From Leptospiraceae bacterium (GTDB lineage: Bacteria > Spirochaetota > Leptospiria > Leptospirales > Leptospiraceae): a stretch of DNA of 64,000 nt. The notes under the pieces were generated by a model. That model had not been told where the DNA came from and ran no database searches. It was given only the letters and a program-made list of their open reading frames with translations. The DNA lies in assembly GCA_016711485.1 (NCBI GenBank), contig JADJSX010000024.1, positions 248,001 through 312,000 on the forward strand, written 5' to 3'. Shown here one piece after another: positions 44,401-52,726 of this stretch (positions are counted from its first letter, which is position 1; the number at the start of each line of letters is the position of its first letter). Both the position numbers and the translations under genes were made by a program.

Positions 44401-46905
44401 TGGGTACATCATGTCAAAGAAGATTTGGAAATAGCAAAAAAAGGATATGAAATTGCTATGGCAAATAGTGATTTGAATTACGGTTCTTATTTAATAGGCT
44501 TATCCTTTATAGCTTCCTTTTATATTGGTACGTCGTTAGGCGAAGTACTTGAATATGCAAATAAAGCATATTTGTTTGCAGTAAAATACAAACAGCCTTT
44601 TTTAAAGGTACTTGTGACTGCAAGTATGCGAGCCCTCTATGTATTACAAGGAAAAACAAAAAGTTATACTTCCTTTGCTGATAATGATTTTAATGAAGTT
44701 TTGTTTTTAAAAGAAAATGAAAAATATGGCCAAGTAATGGCTTATTATTATTTTAGAAAATTACAAATCCATTATATATTTGGAGAGTATGATAAATGTA
44801 TGGAGTTTCTGCCTAAAGTCGAAGCTTATTTTCCAAATATACCTCACCATATAGTATTTGCCGAATTTCATTTTTATAATGCACTGATTTTAACGAGACG
44901 AATGCCCTATTTAAGTGTTCAGGATCAGAAAATCTATAAACTTAAACTCAATGAAAGTTTTGAATTTTTGGAAACATGGTCGTCTTTATGCGCAGATAAT
45001 TTTTTACATTTATATTTGATTGCTCAAGCGGAAAACTTCCGATTAGCCGCAAAAGACTTAGAGGCAATGCAGTCTTACGATAAAGCAATTGTTTTGGCAA
45101 GAAAATATGAGTATATCAATCATGCAGCATTGGCAAATGAGTTGGCTGCACAATTTTATTTTTCCAAGGGATTAGAAAAAGTAGCTTATGTATATTTACA
45201 AGAGGCAGTTTATTTATATAAATTATGGGGAGCAGTGGCAAAAGTTAAACAGTTGGAAGATCGATTTCCGCAAATAAAAAAACAAATCCGACCACTTGAT
45301 TTAGATTTTGATAAACGGATATCTCCTAAGACAATAGGCACTATACCAACTTCTTCTAATGGTAATTTTTTAGATTTACACACAGTCATTAAAGCATCTC
45401 AAACTATTTCTGGAGAAATTCATTTAGAAAAACTTTTAGAAAGAATGATTAAAATTTTAATCGAAAATGCAGGAGCTGAACGTGGATTTTTTATATTAAA
45501 GGAAGAAGATGTTTGGTATATCAAAGCACAAGGTAATTCCAATAAAGATGAGATTGAACTATTAGAATCCAAACCAATTGACGGCAACCTTGAATTATGC
45601 GTAGGTATAGTTAATTATGTTATTCATACCAAAAGAATAGTTCTTCTTAGTGACGCATATCGGAAAGGTATTTTCGTGAATGATGAATATGTTAAAAAAA
45701 TGCAGTCCAAATCAATACTATGTTATCCTGTAATCAATAAATCAATTTTATTAGGTGTGGTATACTTAGAAAATAATATAAGTTCTGAAGCATTTACTGC
45801 TGATAGAGTTGAAATACTAAATATCCTATCGTCTCAGATTGCACTAAGTTTAGAAAACTCACTACTTTATAAAAACTTGGAAGCAAAAGTTACTGAAAGA
45901 ACAAAAGATCTGGAGATAACGTTAGAAAATCTGAAACTAACACAAAACGAACTAATTCAATCTGAAAAAATGGCTGCGTTAGGGCAACTCATTGCAGGGG
46001 TTGCACATGAGATTAACACTCCTATTGGTGCTATTAGTTCTTCGATGCAGTCTGTCCAAGGATTTTTAGATAAGGATTTTATTTCTGTTTTAGAATTTTT
46101 TATTCAGGCAAATCCAGAAGATAGAGAATTTATGCAAAAAGTTCTTTATCTTCAATCTCAAAATAAGTCATTCATTTCATCTAGAGAAATGAGGGCATAT
46201 AAAATAAAAATAAAAAAATTGCTGGAAGATAATAAAGTGACTGATTCAGATATAATAGCAGATCATTTTGTGGATATCGGCATTTATGAAAATATCGAAG
46301 AATTTTTACCTATAATTAAAAAATCCGGAACCACTGTCTTAAATAATATTTATAAACTTTCAATTCTCAGAAAAGCTTTGGGTAATATACAATTAGCCAC
46401 AGATAAAACATCAAAAATTGTATATGCTTTAAAAAGTTATTCTCACAAGGAAGCAACTGCAGTAAAAACATTGGCTAGAATTGAACATGGAATGGATACA
46501 GTTTTAATTTTATATCAAAATGTTTTAAATAGAGGAATTGAATTACAAAAAAACTATGATTCTGATTTACCGGAAATTCATTGTTATCCGGATGAATTAA
46601 ATCAAGTGTGGAATAACTTAATTCAAAATGCAATTCATACAATGGCTTCAAAGGGAAAATTAAGTATATCAATCAAAAAGGAAAATTTAAATTTAAAAGT
46701 AGAAATAACAGATAATGGAAAAGGAATTCCAATTGAAGTTCAAAAAAAAATGTTTCAACCTTTTTTTACAACCAAACCAGCTGGAGAAGGCAGTGGCTTA
46801 GGGCTGGGAATTGTAGAGCAGATTTTAAAGAAACATGAAGGTTCTATTGAATTTCAATCGGAGCCGGGAAGAACAACATTTAGTGTTTTACTTCCAATAA
46901 AATAA
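41440..46905 (+). CDS. Ser/Thr kinase-AAA ATPase-TPR-GAF-histidine kinase giant sensor
   Basis: The 1821-residue cytoplasmic protein begins with a eukaryotic-type kinase (about 1-265): HRDIKPHNIVL with catalytic D127, IIDFGSA, and GTLTYISPEQTGR. Residues 300-620 are a PknK/MalT-like AAA ATPase with P-loop GPSGIGKS (K338) and AIFLDDMQWADAPS. A long helical TPR-like region (about 640-1270) and a GAF domain (about 1310-1465) follow. The histidine kinase has H1523 in LIAGVAHEINTPIGAI and ATPase motifs DNGKGIP and GSGLGLGI. A long insert separates H-box and ATPase domain. The next gene encodes a response regulator 10 bases downstream, the obvious phosphoacceptor. This architecture is known in cyanobacteria and leptospires; its signal here is unknown. 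Confidence 0.93.
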   Translation: MLTLPGFWIYEEIYYGEKSIVYRADKSGKSLIIKILQNEYPGVTELAAFRHEYELLKSLNHPGIVKVLGTEKYDNSFAIVFEDIKGKSLSHLIKSGKVFSLHQILSMAIKLAQAVGEIHSANIVHRDIKPHNIVLNEGSGELNIIDFGSASLLSRQNSTIPFNTTLEGTLTYISPEQTGRMNRTVDYRTDFYSLGITLYEMLVGEYPFLYSDPMELVHAHIARIPISPKNRNNTPKIISDIIMKLLEKNPEDRYQNINGLIYDLEWCKENIKLLQQETREGLLENFKIGEKDFSGKFHIPEKLYGRNTEVLQIIDTFKNVAEGNTELLLISGPSGIGKSILINELNKPIVEFKGYFLSGKYDQFKKSIPYRAITSAFKGLIQQILSEKASYILEWRKKILKEISPNAQILIDVIPELESLLGIQPPVVDLGPEESQNRFHLVFQKFITVLSAKEHPIAIFLDDMQWADAPSIKLIQNILTDSEKKYLFIMLSFRDNEILPTDPLFILFENLKKVDFKYHEILLRPLSLFDVHTLVSDTLASDKEECKELAAILFSKTTGNPFFVNTLFKNLYDKNLIYFSDERWNWNIQKINEVQISENVIDLMFEKIKNLSYSHIEILKISTCIGNEFRIDDFVKITKGDFFNLNLQLQIISNEGYFIMTGNTVRFAHDKIRETIYSMMTEDEKTHNHYKIGKWWLENTPQKLLEENIFNIIGQLNLGKKLVKNQDERITIINLNLKAGKKAKLSTAYEGALNFFHEGASLLPDDKWENFYTLTLEIYTELAECEYLVTNFEKSNKLTDYILLNAKSLSDKIPIYQIQIQQRAGEGNGYEAFQIGFRILEQLGINLPDISNPIEIKIAFINQLGEYEQLRGEKPISSLFNLPEMTDQNAINAISLISNLGDIAISLKPELLGLMSVLGVNLSLKYGNTTVSPISYVMWGVITNLTFLDYKSGYELGQLSIKLNEKKFPSGLIFAKIYSFYGWNIHHWVHHVKEDLEIAKKGYEIAMANSDLNYGSYLIGLSFIASFYIGTSLGEVLEYANKAYLFAVKYKQPFLKVLVTASMRALYVLQGKTKSYTSFADNDFNEVLFLKENEKYGQVMAYYYFRKLQIHYIFGEYDKCMEFLPKVEAYFPNIPHHIVFAEFHFYNALILTRRMPYLSVQDQKIYKLKLNESFEFLETWSSLCADNFLHLYLIAQAENFRLAAKDLEAMQSYDKAIVLARKYEYINHAALANELAAQFYFSKGLEKVAYVYLQEAVYLYKLWGAVAKVKQLEDRFPQIKKQIRPLDLDFDKRISPKTIGTIPTSSNGNFLDLHTVIKASQTISGEIHLEKLLERMIKILIENAGAERGFFILKEEDVWYIKAQGNSNKDEIELLESKPIDGNLELCVGIVNYVIHTKRIVLLSDAYRKGIFVNDEYVKKMQSKSILCYPVINKSILLGVVYLENNISSEAFTADRVEILNILSSQIALSLENSLLYKNLEAKVTERTKDLEITLENLKLTQNELIQSEKMAALGQLIAGVAHEINTPIGAISSSMQSVQGFLDKDFISVLEFFIQANPEDREFMQKVLYLQSQNKSFISSREMRAYKIKIKKLLEDNKVTDSDIIADHFVDIGIYENIEEFLPIIKKSGTTVLNNIYKLSILRKALGNIQLATDKTSKIVYALKSYSHKEATAVKTLARIEHGMDTVLILYQNVLNRGIELQKNYDSDLPEIHCYPDELNQVWNNLIQNAIHTMASKGKLSISIKKENLNLKVEITDNGKGIPIEVQKKMFQPFFTTKPAGEGSGLGLGIVEQILKKHEGSIEFQSEPGRTTFSVLLPIK

Positions 46906-46915
46906 TGGGGGAAAT

Positions 46916-48214
46916 ATGAAACCAACAATACTATGCGTAGATGATGAAAGTTTAATCCTAGAAAGTTTAAAAATGGTACTTAAAGATTCTTTTGGAGATA
47001 GTTATTCAATTGAAACTGCAGAGAGTGGAGAAGAAGCCATTGAGTTAATTGAAGAATTGACTCGTAATGGAACGGAAATTCCAATTTTAATTTCAGATTA
47101 TGTAATGCCTGGAATTAAGGGAGACGAATTTTTAATATTAGCGCATAGTCGAATTCCCGAAACGTTAAAGATAATGTTAACCGGACAAGCTGATTTAAAT
47201 GGAGTTGAAAATGTAATTAACAGAGCTTCTCTTTATAGGTTTTTAAGTAAACCTTGGACTTCTAAAGACTTTATTTTAACAATTAATGAAGCACTTAAAA
47301 GTTATATGCAAACGAAACAAATTCGGATACAAAATCAGGAAATAAAAAAATCTGAGAAAAAATATAAAGATTTAGTTGAAAACTCTCCTGATATTATCTT
47401 CACTTTGAATAAAGATGAGCGGATAATAACGATTAATGAGTCAGTAAATAAAATTTTGAGATATAAAGTCAAAAATTTAATTGGTAAAAAATTTTCTGAA
47501 TTGATTTATACTACAGAATGGATGAATGAAAAAATAGTTCAAGAAAAAATGTTGGAATTAATTCATTCAACTAATCCCGTTGTTTTTAATTGTGATTTAG
47601 TTACTGCTGCTGGCGAACCAAAAGAGATGTTAATAAAATTACAAGGAATGAAATTAGAAAATGAATCAGTGATATTGGGAATTGCTTCAAATATAGAAGA
47701 TGATTTATTAATTCGACTTTGTGAGCGCGAATCACAAATTTATAAAATCGAAAATTATATGACTCAAATAGACTTAGTTTGCAAAAGAATTTCCAATGCA
47801 ATGACCAAATACGGCAATGAGGAAGAAATCTTTTTAATAAAACTTTGTCTAATGGAATTACTCGTTAATGCAATGGAACATGGAAATTTAGATATTAGTT
47901 TCCAGGACAAATCAGAAGCATTAGAAAATAATGAATATTACGAACTTTTATTCAAAAGACAACACAATCCAGTTTATAAAAATAAGCGGATAACAATAGA
48001 ATATTCTTTAGATCCAAGTAGAATAGAAATTCGAATTACCGATGAGGGCAAAGGTTTTGATCATAAAAAACATTTAGCCAAAGTCGAGGAAGAAGGAGTT
48101 TTTAATAAGTTATCACACGGTAGAGGAGTCCAAATGGCAAAAAGTTTTTTTCACACGTTTGATTATAATGAAGTAGGCAACTCTATTTATTTGATTCGGA
48201 AATTCCAAAAGTAA
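46916..48214 (+). CDS. Response regulator with PAS and RsbW/SpoIIAB-like ATPase output
   Basis: The 432-residue protein starts with a receiver domain: VDDES at 8-12, phospho-acceptor D61 in LISDYVMPGIKGDE, and K in FLSKPWTSKDF. A PAS domain follows (about 145-265, starting VENSPDIIFTLNKDE). The C terminus is an anti-sigma-type ATPase domain with ELLVNAMEHGNLD, ITDEGKGFD and GRGVQMAKSFF. Such a domain suggests control of an anti-sigma/anti-anti-sigma switch by phosphorylation. No sigma factor is nearby. It follows the giant kinase by 10 bases with GGGGGAAAT as ribosome site and should be its direct target. Confidence 0.9.
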   Translation: MKPTILCVDDESLILESLKMVLKDSFGDSYSIETAESGEEAIELIEELTRNGTEIPILISDYVMPGIKGDEFLILAHSRIPETLKIMLTGQADLNGVENVINRASLYRFLSKPWTSKDFILTINEALKSYMQTKQIRIQNQEIKKSEKKYKDLVENSPDIIFTLNKDERIITINESVNKILRYKVKNLIGKKFSELIYTTEWMNEKIVQEKMLELIHSTNPVVFNCDLVTAAGEPKEMLIKLQGMKLENESVILGIASNIEDDLLIRLCERESQIYKIENYMTQIDLVCKRISNAMTKYGNEEEIFLIKLCLMELLVNAMEHGNLDISFQDKSEALENNEYYELLFKRQHNPVYKNKRITIEYSLDPSRIEIRITDEGKGFDHKKHLAKVEEEGVFNKLSHGRGVQMAKSFFHTFDYNEVGNSIYLIRKFQK

Positions 48215-48271
48215 TTCCCATGAAAGAAAAAAGTAAGATTAATAAATCCTACTCTGGGACGGAGTGGTTTG

Positions 48272-48289
48272 GCGACTTGACAAAGTCGC
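48272..48289. terminator. Possible terminator hairpin between convergent genes
   Basis: GCGACTT and AAGTCGC form a seven-pair stem with a four-base GACA loop, midway between a plus-strand gene ending at 48214 and a minus-strand gene ending at 48319. The downstream sequence is AT-rich but not a true T run, so efficiency is uncertain. Confidence 0.4.
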
Positions 48290-48318
48290 ATTAATAATAT
48301 TAAATACAAGCTAATGAT

Positions 48319-49524
48319 TTAATCAATTAATCCTAGTTCGTAAGCGAATTTTACCATAGCTATTGCGCCTGCCGTTTTAGGAAATGGATGTTCCAAGTTT
48401 GGTGAGCCAAAACTTAATTTGCCTACAAATGAATTGTAAGAAACGTCCCAGTGGTGACCATGTAACATTGCTAGATCCGTTGCCATCGGAATATGAAGTT
48501 TTGAATGTTTTTGCGTAACTTGCATATCATTGTTCGGATCATATTTATTTAACTCATTTACACCTTGCAATTGGAAATACGGAACTTCCGTGATTGTGGT
48601 AGAGCCAGTAATATTAAAAATTGGAATATTCAGTGAATCAATTTTTTTTAAATTTTCTCGCAAAAATTCTTTTCTGATATGTGTAGTTAAATCAAGAATA
48701 GCCGCTTTTACATTATATTCAGATAGTCTTCTTATTTTGTGAGGAACATGAATAATTGGTGAAACTAATTTAATTAAGTTATCGAATTCATCCTTGATAT
48801 TAAAATTAAGGTCTTTTATTGAATCATACAAAGTATCAGCCAAATAAGATCCACCCGGTACACCTGCCCAATTAAATATACATCGGATTCTTTTTTTTAG
48901 ATCTGGTCTTTTGCTTAGCAATACTAACAAATCTGCCATTCCTTTACTGTAGGCAATTATAAAAATATCTTTTGGTGGAACGGCACGGTTTTCTGATATC
49001 AATTCAGCTTTTGCATCCAGTCCAATTCCTCTATCGATTACATTAATTAGATCAGACATATTCGCTTCGCAACTTCGCATTGGGTGAGAATCAGATTGTA
49101 ATATATTTATCCCGTAATTCTTTTCTAAATATGGAAACGCATCTTGAAATGCCATAACAGGAAACAATCCACTTAAAAAGCCAGGACAAAAAATGAGTGT
49201 CGTATTTTTGAGTCCCTTAAATTCAACTTCCGGCATTTCTATGTTCCATTCATTCGGACCTTCATCTCTAAGGAATCTATAGGCTACTTTTTGTTTTGCG
49301 CTACGTTCATCTTTAGCTCCAAATAATTTCTTTTGTGTTGCAATATCCACAACTTCTGGAAATTTAGATGCTTCATTAATGAAAATATTTCGCCAACGTT
49401 TGGCGCACCATTCTTTGATTTCGTGTTTCTTAAAATTTCGTTTACTCTCTAAAATCGTTTTTTTGACTTTTGTGATAATGTTGGGATAGTCAGAGGCTAA
49501 TAAGTATTTACGAAGTTCAGTCAT
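48319..49524 (-). CDS. Alpha/beta-hydrolase-like protein of unknown function
   Basis: ATG 49524 is preferred to an in-frame start 30 bases upstream because AAGGCG lies eight bases ahead of it. The 401-residue protein has an alpha/beta-hydrolase core: a strand TTLIFCPGFLSGLFPVMAF, a nucleophile elbow IIAYSKGMADLL with S193 (A-x-S-x-G), and a late histidine in LHGHHWDVSYN that could complete a triad with an aspartate in the IFNITGS to PNND region. A helical N-terminal part of about 100 residues precedes it. No signal peptide is seen. It could be a lipase, esterase or acyltransferase; the substrate is unknown. It stands alone downstream of the two giant lipoproteins. Confidence 0.6.
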   Translation of the reverse strand: MTELRKYLLASDYPNIITKVKKTILESKRNFKKHEIKEWCAKRWRNIFINEASKFPEVVDIATQKKLFGAKDERSAKQKVAYRFLRDEGPNEWNIEMPEVEFKGLKNTTLIFCPGFLSGLFPVMAFQDAFPYLEKNYGINILQSDSHPMRSCEANMSDLINVIDRGIGLDAKAELISENRAVPPKDIFIIAYSKGMADLLVLLSKRPDLKKRIRCIFNWAGVPGGSYLADTLYDSIKDLNFNIKDEFDNLIKLVSPIIHVPHKIRRLSEYNVKAAILDLTTHIRKEFLRENLKKIDSLNIPIFNITGSTTITEVPYFQLQGVNELNKYDPNNDMQVTQKHSKLHIPMATDLAMLHGHHWDVSYNSFVGKLSFGSPNLEHPFPKTAGAIAMVKFAYELGLID

Positions 49525-49590
49525 TGAATCGCCTTTTGTATTTGTTAAATACAAGTTTTGCGAATCAAGACTGAGTTCAAGTTTAAATTC

Positions 49591-52500
49591 TTACGGACAT
49601 TCTAATAAACTACCGGGATTTGTAGCAAAAACTCCAAGAGGCTGTATTTTATTGAGTATGTATTGTTCGGTCGAGGGTGTTGCTACTGTGGAAATTCTGA
49701 TTGCAGTAGTCTGAACATTTAACTTACATGCTGCTCCTCCACTTGCACCTGCATTTTTATCCACAAGTGCAGGAAAATCAAGTTTAGCCGGTAAAGGAAT
49801 TTCTTTTAGAATATTGTTGACTAGGGGAACTACAAGTGATTTAACTAATGGATCTACTACACTGCGAATCGCCTCAGGGTCAAGACCATACGGATTAACA
49901 GTATTACCCTCTCTTACATCTAGAGAATAATAAAAATTATCATAAGGATCTATTTCCACAAAAATTGCATTCAAATTATTATAAGCAGAATTTCCAGTTG
50001 GGTTGGAGAATACTTTAAATCCAAAACTAGCAATCGCATCAATACTCACTCTCACTGTACCAATGGTGTAAAAACAACTTGTTCCGATATCTCTAGCAGA
50101 AACGAGACCAGCTGTACAGGGAAACTGTACCGCACTAGTTCTTTTGCCAACTATCGTCAATTGCAAATCAGTAAAATTTGCTCGCAACTTAGGAACTCCA
50201 TTCCCTGTAGGTGGAATAAGTTTTACGACAGGCGCATGAATTGGTTCTATTGCAAATGTAATTGGATCACTTTCACCAATCGGAGCAAGTCTAGTGGAAC
50301 CATCATTTTTTATTCCAATGAGAGTAGTTCGACCCGGTGCTAATATAGAAATAATGGGAGATGCTTGGAGCAAAGTTTTGGTTAATTTGAATAAGTCGCT
50401 TACGCCTGCATACTGATTAATTGTATCAATAAATGTTTCGTCCATGTTGAGATCGATTCCCCTAGAGCGCCACATACTATATGCTGCTTGGGTAACGGAG
50501 TCAGGATGTAAGGAAAGTAACATACCAGGATTAGCCGATATTTGTGAAAACGGATAAGTATTATCTAACGCACTTGAAGGTTTAAAGTAAACAATTCCTT
50601 GTTCTCTCGCCTGTGTTCGATATCCTCCGGTTGGAGTAGAACCAGCGTAGGTAATTCCTAGATCCAAAGATGAGACTAATCCTTTGTTAGCCCCATTTAC
50701 TCGAACCTGTGCATCGTTTTGTAATTTTATTTTTACATTCAATGGAAAATTAGAGAGTGGAGCTGGTAAATAAGTCGGTAAATTTAGATTAACCCCTGGA
50801 TTTTGTAAAGAGCTAATTACCGCATTAAGAACATTAGGCGCTACTTTTTCAACTACATCTTCTAACATGGCATGAACGATTTTGGGACGGACTTGTGGGA
50901 CTAATCCATTTGCGATCATCTCCGTAATAATAGAAAGTAACTCAGCTGCCCAACTAGTAGAGTCAATTAAGTCCATATTTCCGACAGATAAATTTGCATC
51001 CCATTCTGCGATTCTAAAATTATTATCATGAATGTTTCCAGCAGTGAATGGTTTGATTGCTAAACCTAAAACTCCATTATTAGCAGAAATAAAATTATTG
51101 GTAATGGCTGTCCTTAGAGAAGTGGGAGTTGGCGATTTATTTAATTCAACATTTGTTCTAAAATGAAATTTACTACCTCCTCCAATGAGTAAAGCAATTC
51201 CAGTTCGGTTTCGTGCCACAACATCTAACGTAATATAAGCCTTTCGACCCTTGAGCGCAATCTGTAGATTATCCGTAGCTGTCGCATTCATTACTGCTTC
51301 TACGCTTTGTGTTCCTCCAGTCAAACCAGGAATACTCGCAGAGGAAATATAAACATCCATATCAAAATGAGAATCACTCCAAAATGTCAAAATCCCATTA
51401 TAGGTTCCAACAAATGCTCCCGGATTTTCTCCTGCCCCTCCGCAATATCCATCCCCGTTGGCAGAACCGGAATCTCCATAGGTTCTAATGTATTGGAAAT
51501 TGCCATAGTCAATACAATGAGAGGTTCGTTTCGTGCTTGCTTTCGGTTGACCCATGAAGTCATTGAAAGTTTTATTCACACTTGCATTTTTAATTTTAAA
51601 ATCTGTTTTTACAAATCTTTCTACAACTTGTCCGAGGAGTTTCATCATTATCCCCTCATCCAAAACGCCCGTCGCTGAATTTGCAATTAATTCAGTCCCA
51701 GAAATTACATTTCCCCAATTAAAACTAAAAAATCTTTTGTAAGTTTTATTGTCTTTTGTTTGGATTTCATAGAAATATGTATTGCCGCCTTCTTGTGGAG
51801 GAACTGCGGATGTATTCAAATTAAAAGTAGTCAATAGTCCCGAACAAATGGAATTACAAATTTCATAATTTCCAGAAGAGCCAAGTCGATTTAAAGTGAT
51901 TTTTGCAATATTAGAAAATGCGCCGTGTGGGTTTGTAAATGTACTAATCAATAAAAGAGGTTGAGACTTATTGAAGGTAATATCATTATTCCCACCAAGA
52001 GTAGTCCCATTAATTAAATTTGTGATTTGAAAATCGTGTTCCGTTTTAAATGTAGCAGTGAATTCTTTTGGAATTGAATTTCCATCAGGATACTTTGCAA
52101 GTGTAGAAATAGTTAGCAGATAAGTCTCATTAGCCTTTAATTCTTTATAAGGATCAAAAATCAATTTCCTCGCACTAAGCCAAGTAAATCTTCCACCTTT
52201 ATCTGAAATGTCGGAGTCATCTAGATCAGTTCCTGCTGGAGTCGGAATGGGACCGGAATCTAAACTGACTAAACTAAATGCTTCTTTTACAGATTTATGA
52301 TTCATACCAGTAGCAAAAATAATTTCAAGGCTCTTATATCTATTTACATTATCTGCCGAAACAAGACAGAGTGAAGCTACTTCCTCAATGGAAGCGGAAC
52401 AAGTGGCGATCGTAGTTGTTGTTGTGTTTGGAACAATAATTTGTGTATCGGTGCTATTATAATTCGAAACGGAAACTCCTCCGTCATTCGGTTGTGTGTA

Positions 52501-52647
52501 GTTAGAGGAATTACCACCCGTGAGTGCAATTGGAAATAAATTGGAGATGTCGCTTTTTTTGCTTCCTGGCGTTTGATCACAATTAAATAAAATAAAAAAT
52601 AAAAATAAAGTTAGTCCTTGTGAAATCTTTTTCGTGAAATGGTTCAT
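49591..52647 (-). CDS. Giant lipoprotein with SbsA/Big_5-type Ig-like N domain
   Basis: ATG 52647, with AGAGG ahead, is preferred over an upstream start that would bury the signal peptide. The 1018-residue product begins with a spirochaetal lipoprotein signal (LTLFLFFILFNC, cysteine 23). Residues of about 85-200 match a Big_5/SbsA Ig-like domain (LEIIFATGMNHKSVKEAF, GRFTWLSARKLIFDPYKELK, ETYLLTIST). The remaining 800 residues are beta-rich, with many Gly, Asn and Ser, and are not assigned to a family. It is likely to sit on the cell surface or outer-membrane inner leaflet. Its start lies 80 bases from the end of a second large lipoprotein on the same strand, so the two probably act together. 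Confidence 0.75.
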   Translation of the reverse strand: MNHFTKKISQGLTLFLFFILFNCDQTPGSKKSDISNLFPIALTGGNSSNYTQPNDGGVSVSNYNSTDTQIIVPNTTTTTIATCSASIEEVASLCLVSADNVNRYKSLEIIFATGMNHKSVKEAFSLVSLDSGPIPTPAGTDLDDSDISDKGGRFTWLSARKLIFDPYKELKANETYLLTISTLAKYPDGNSIPKEFTATFKTEHDFQITNLINGTTLGGNNDITFNKSQPLLLISTFTNPHGAFSNIAKITLNRLGSSGNYEICNSICSGLLTTFNLNTSAVPPQEGGNTYFYEIQTKDNKTYKRFFSFNWGNVISGTELIANSATGVLDEGIMMKLLGQVVERFVKTDFKIKNASVNKTFNDFMGQPKASTKRTSHCIDYGNFQYIRTYGDSGSANGDGYCGGAGENPGAFVGTYNGILTFWSDSHFDMDVYISSASIPGLTGGTQSVEAVMNATATDNLQIALKGRKAYITLDVVARNRTGIALLIGGGSKFHFRTNVELNKSPTPTSLRTAITNNFISANNGVLGLAIKPFTAGNIHDNNFRIAEWDANLSVGNMDLIDSTSWAAELLSIITEMIANGLVPQVRPKIVHAMLEDVVEKVAPNVLNAVISSLQNPGVNLNLPTYLPAPLSNFPLNVKIKLQNDAQVRVNGANKGLVSSLDLGITYAGSTPTGGYRTQAREQGIVYFKPSSALDNTYPFSQISANPGMLLSLHPDSVTQAAYSMWRSRGIDLNMDETFIDTINQYAGVSDLFKLTKTLLQASPIISILAPGRTTLIGIKNDGSTRLAPIGESDPITFAIEPIHAPVVKLIPPTGNGVPKLRANFTDLQLTIVGKRTSAVQFPCTAGLVSARDIGTSCFYTIGTVRVSIDAIASFGFKVFSNPTGNSAYNNLNAIFVEIDPYDNFYYSLDVREGNTVNPYGLDPEAIRSVVDPLVKSLVVPLVNNILKEIPLPAKLDFPALVDKNAGASGGAACKLNVQTTAIRISTVATPSTEQYILNKIQPLGVFATNPGSLLECP

Positions 52648-52726
52648 TTTCAATTCCTCTAATCTCTTTTGGCTTGCGGATAATCCTATTGCCAATTGTC
52701 CAATATTATTGTTTTACTGTAAATCT

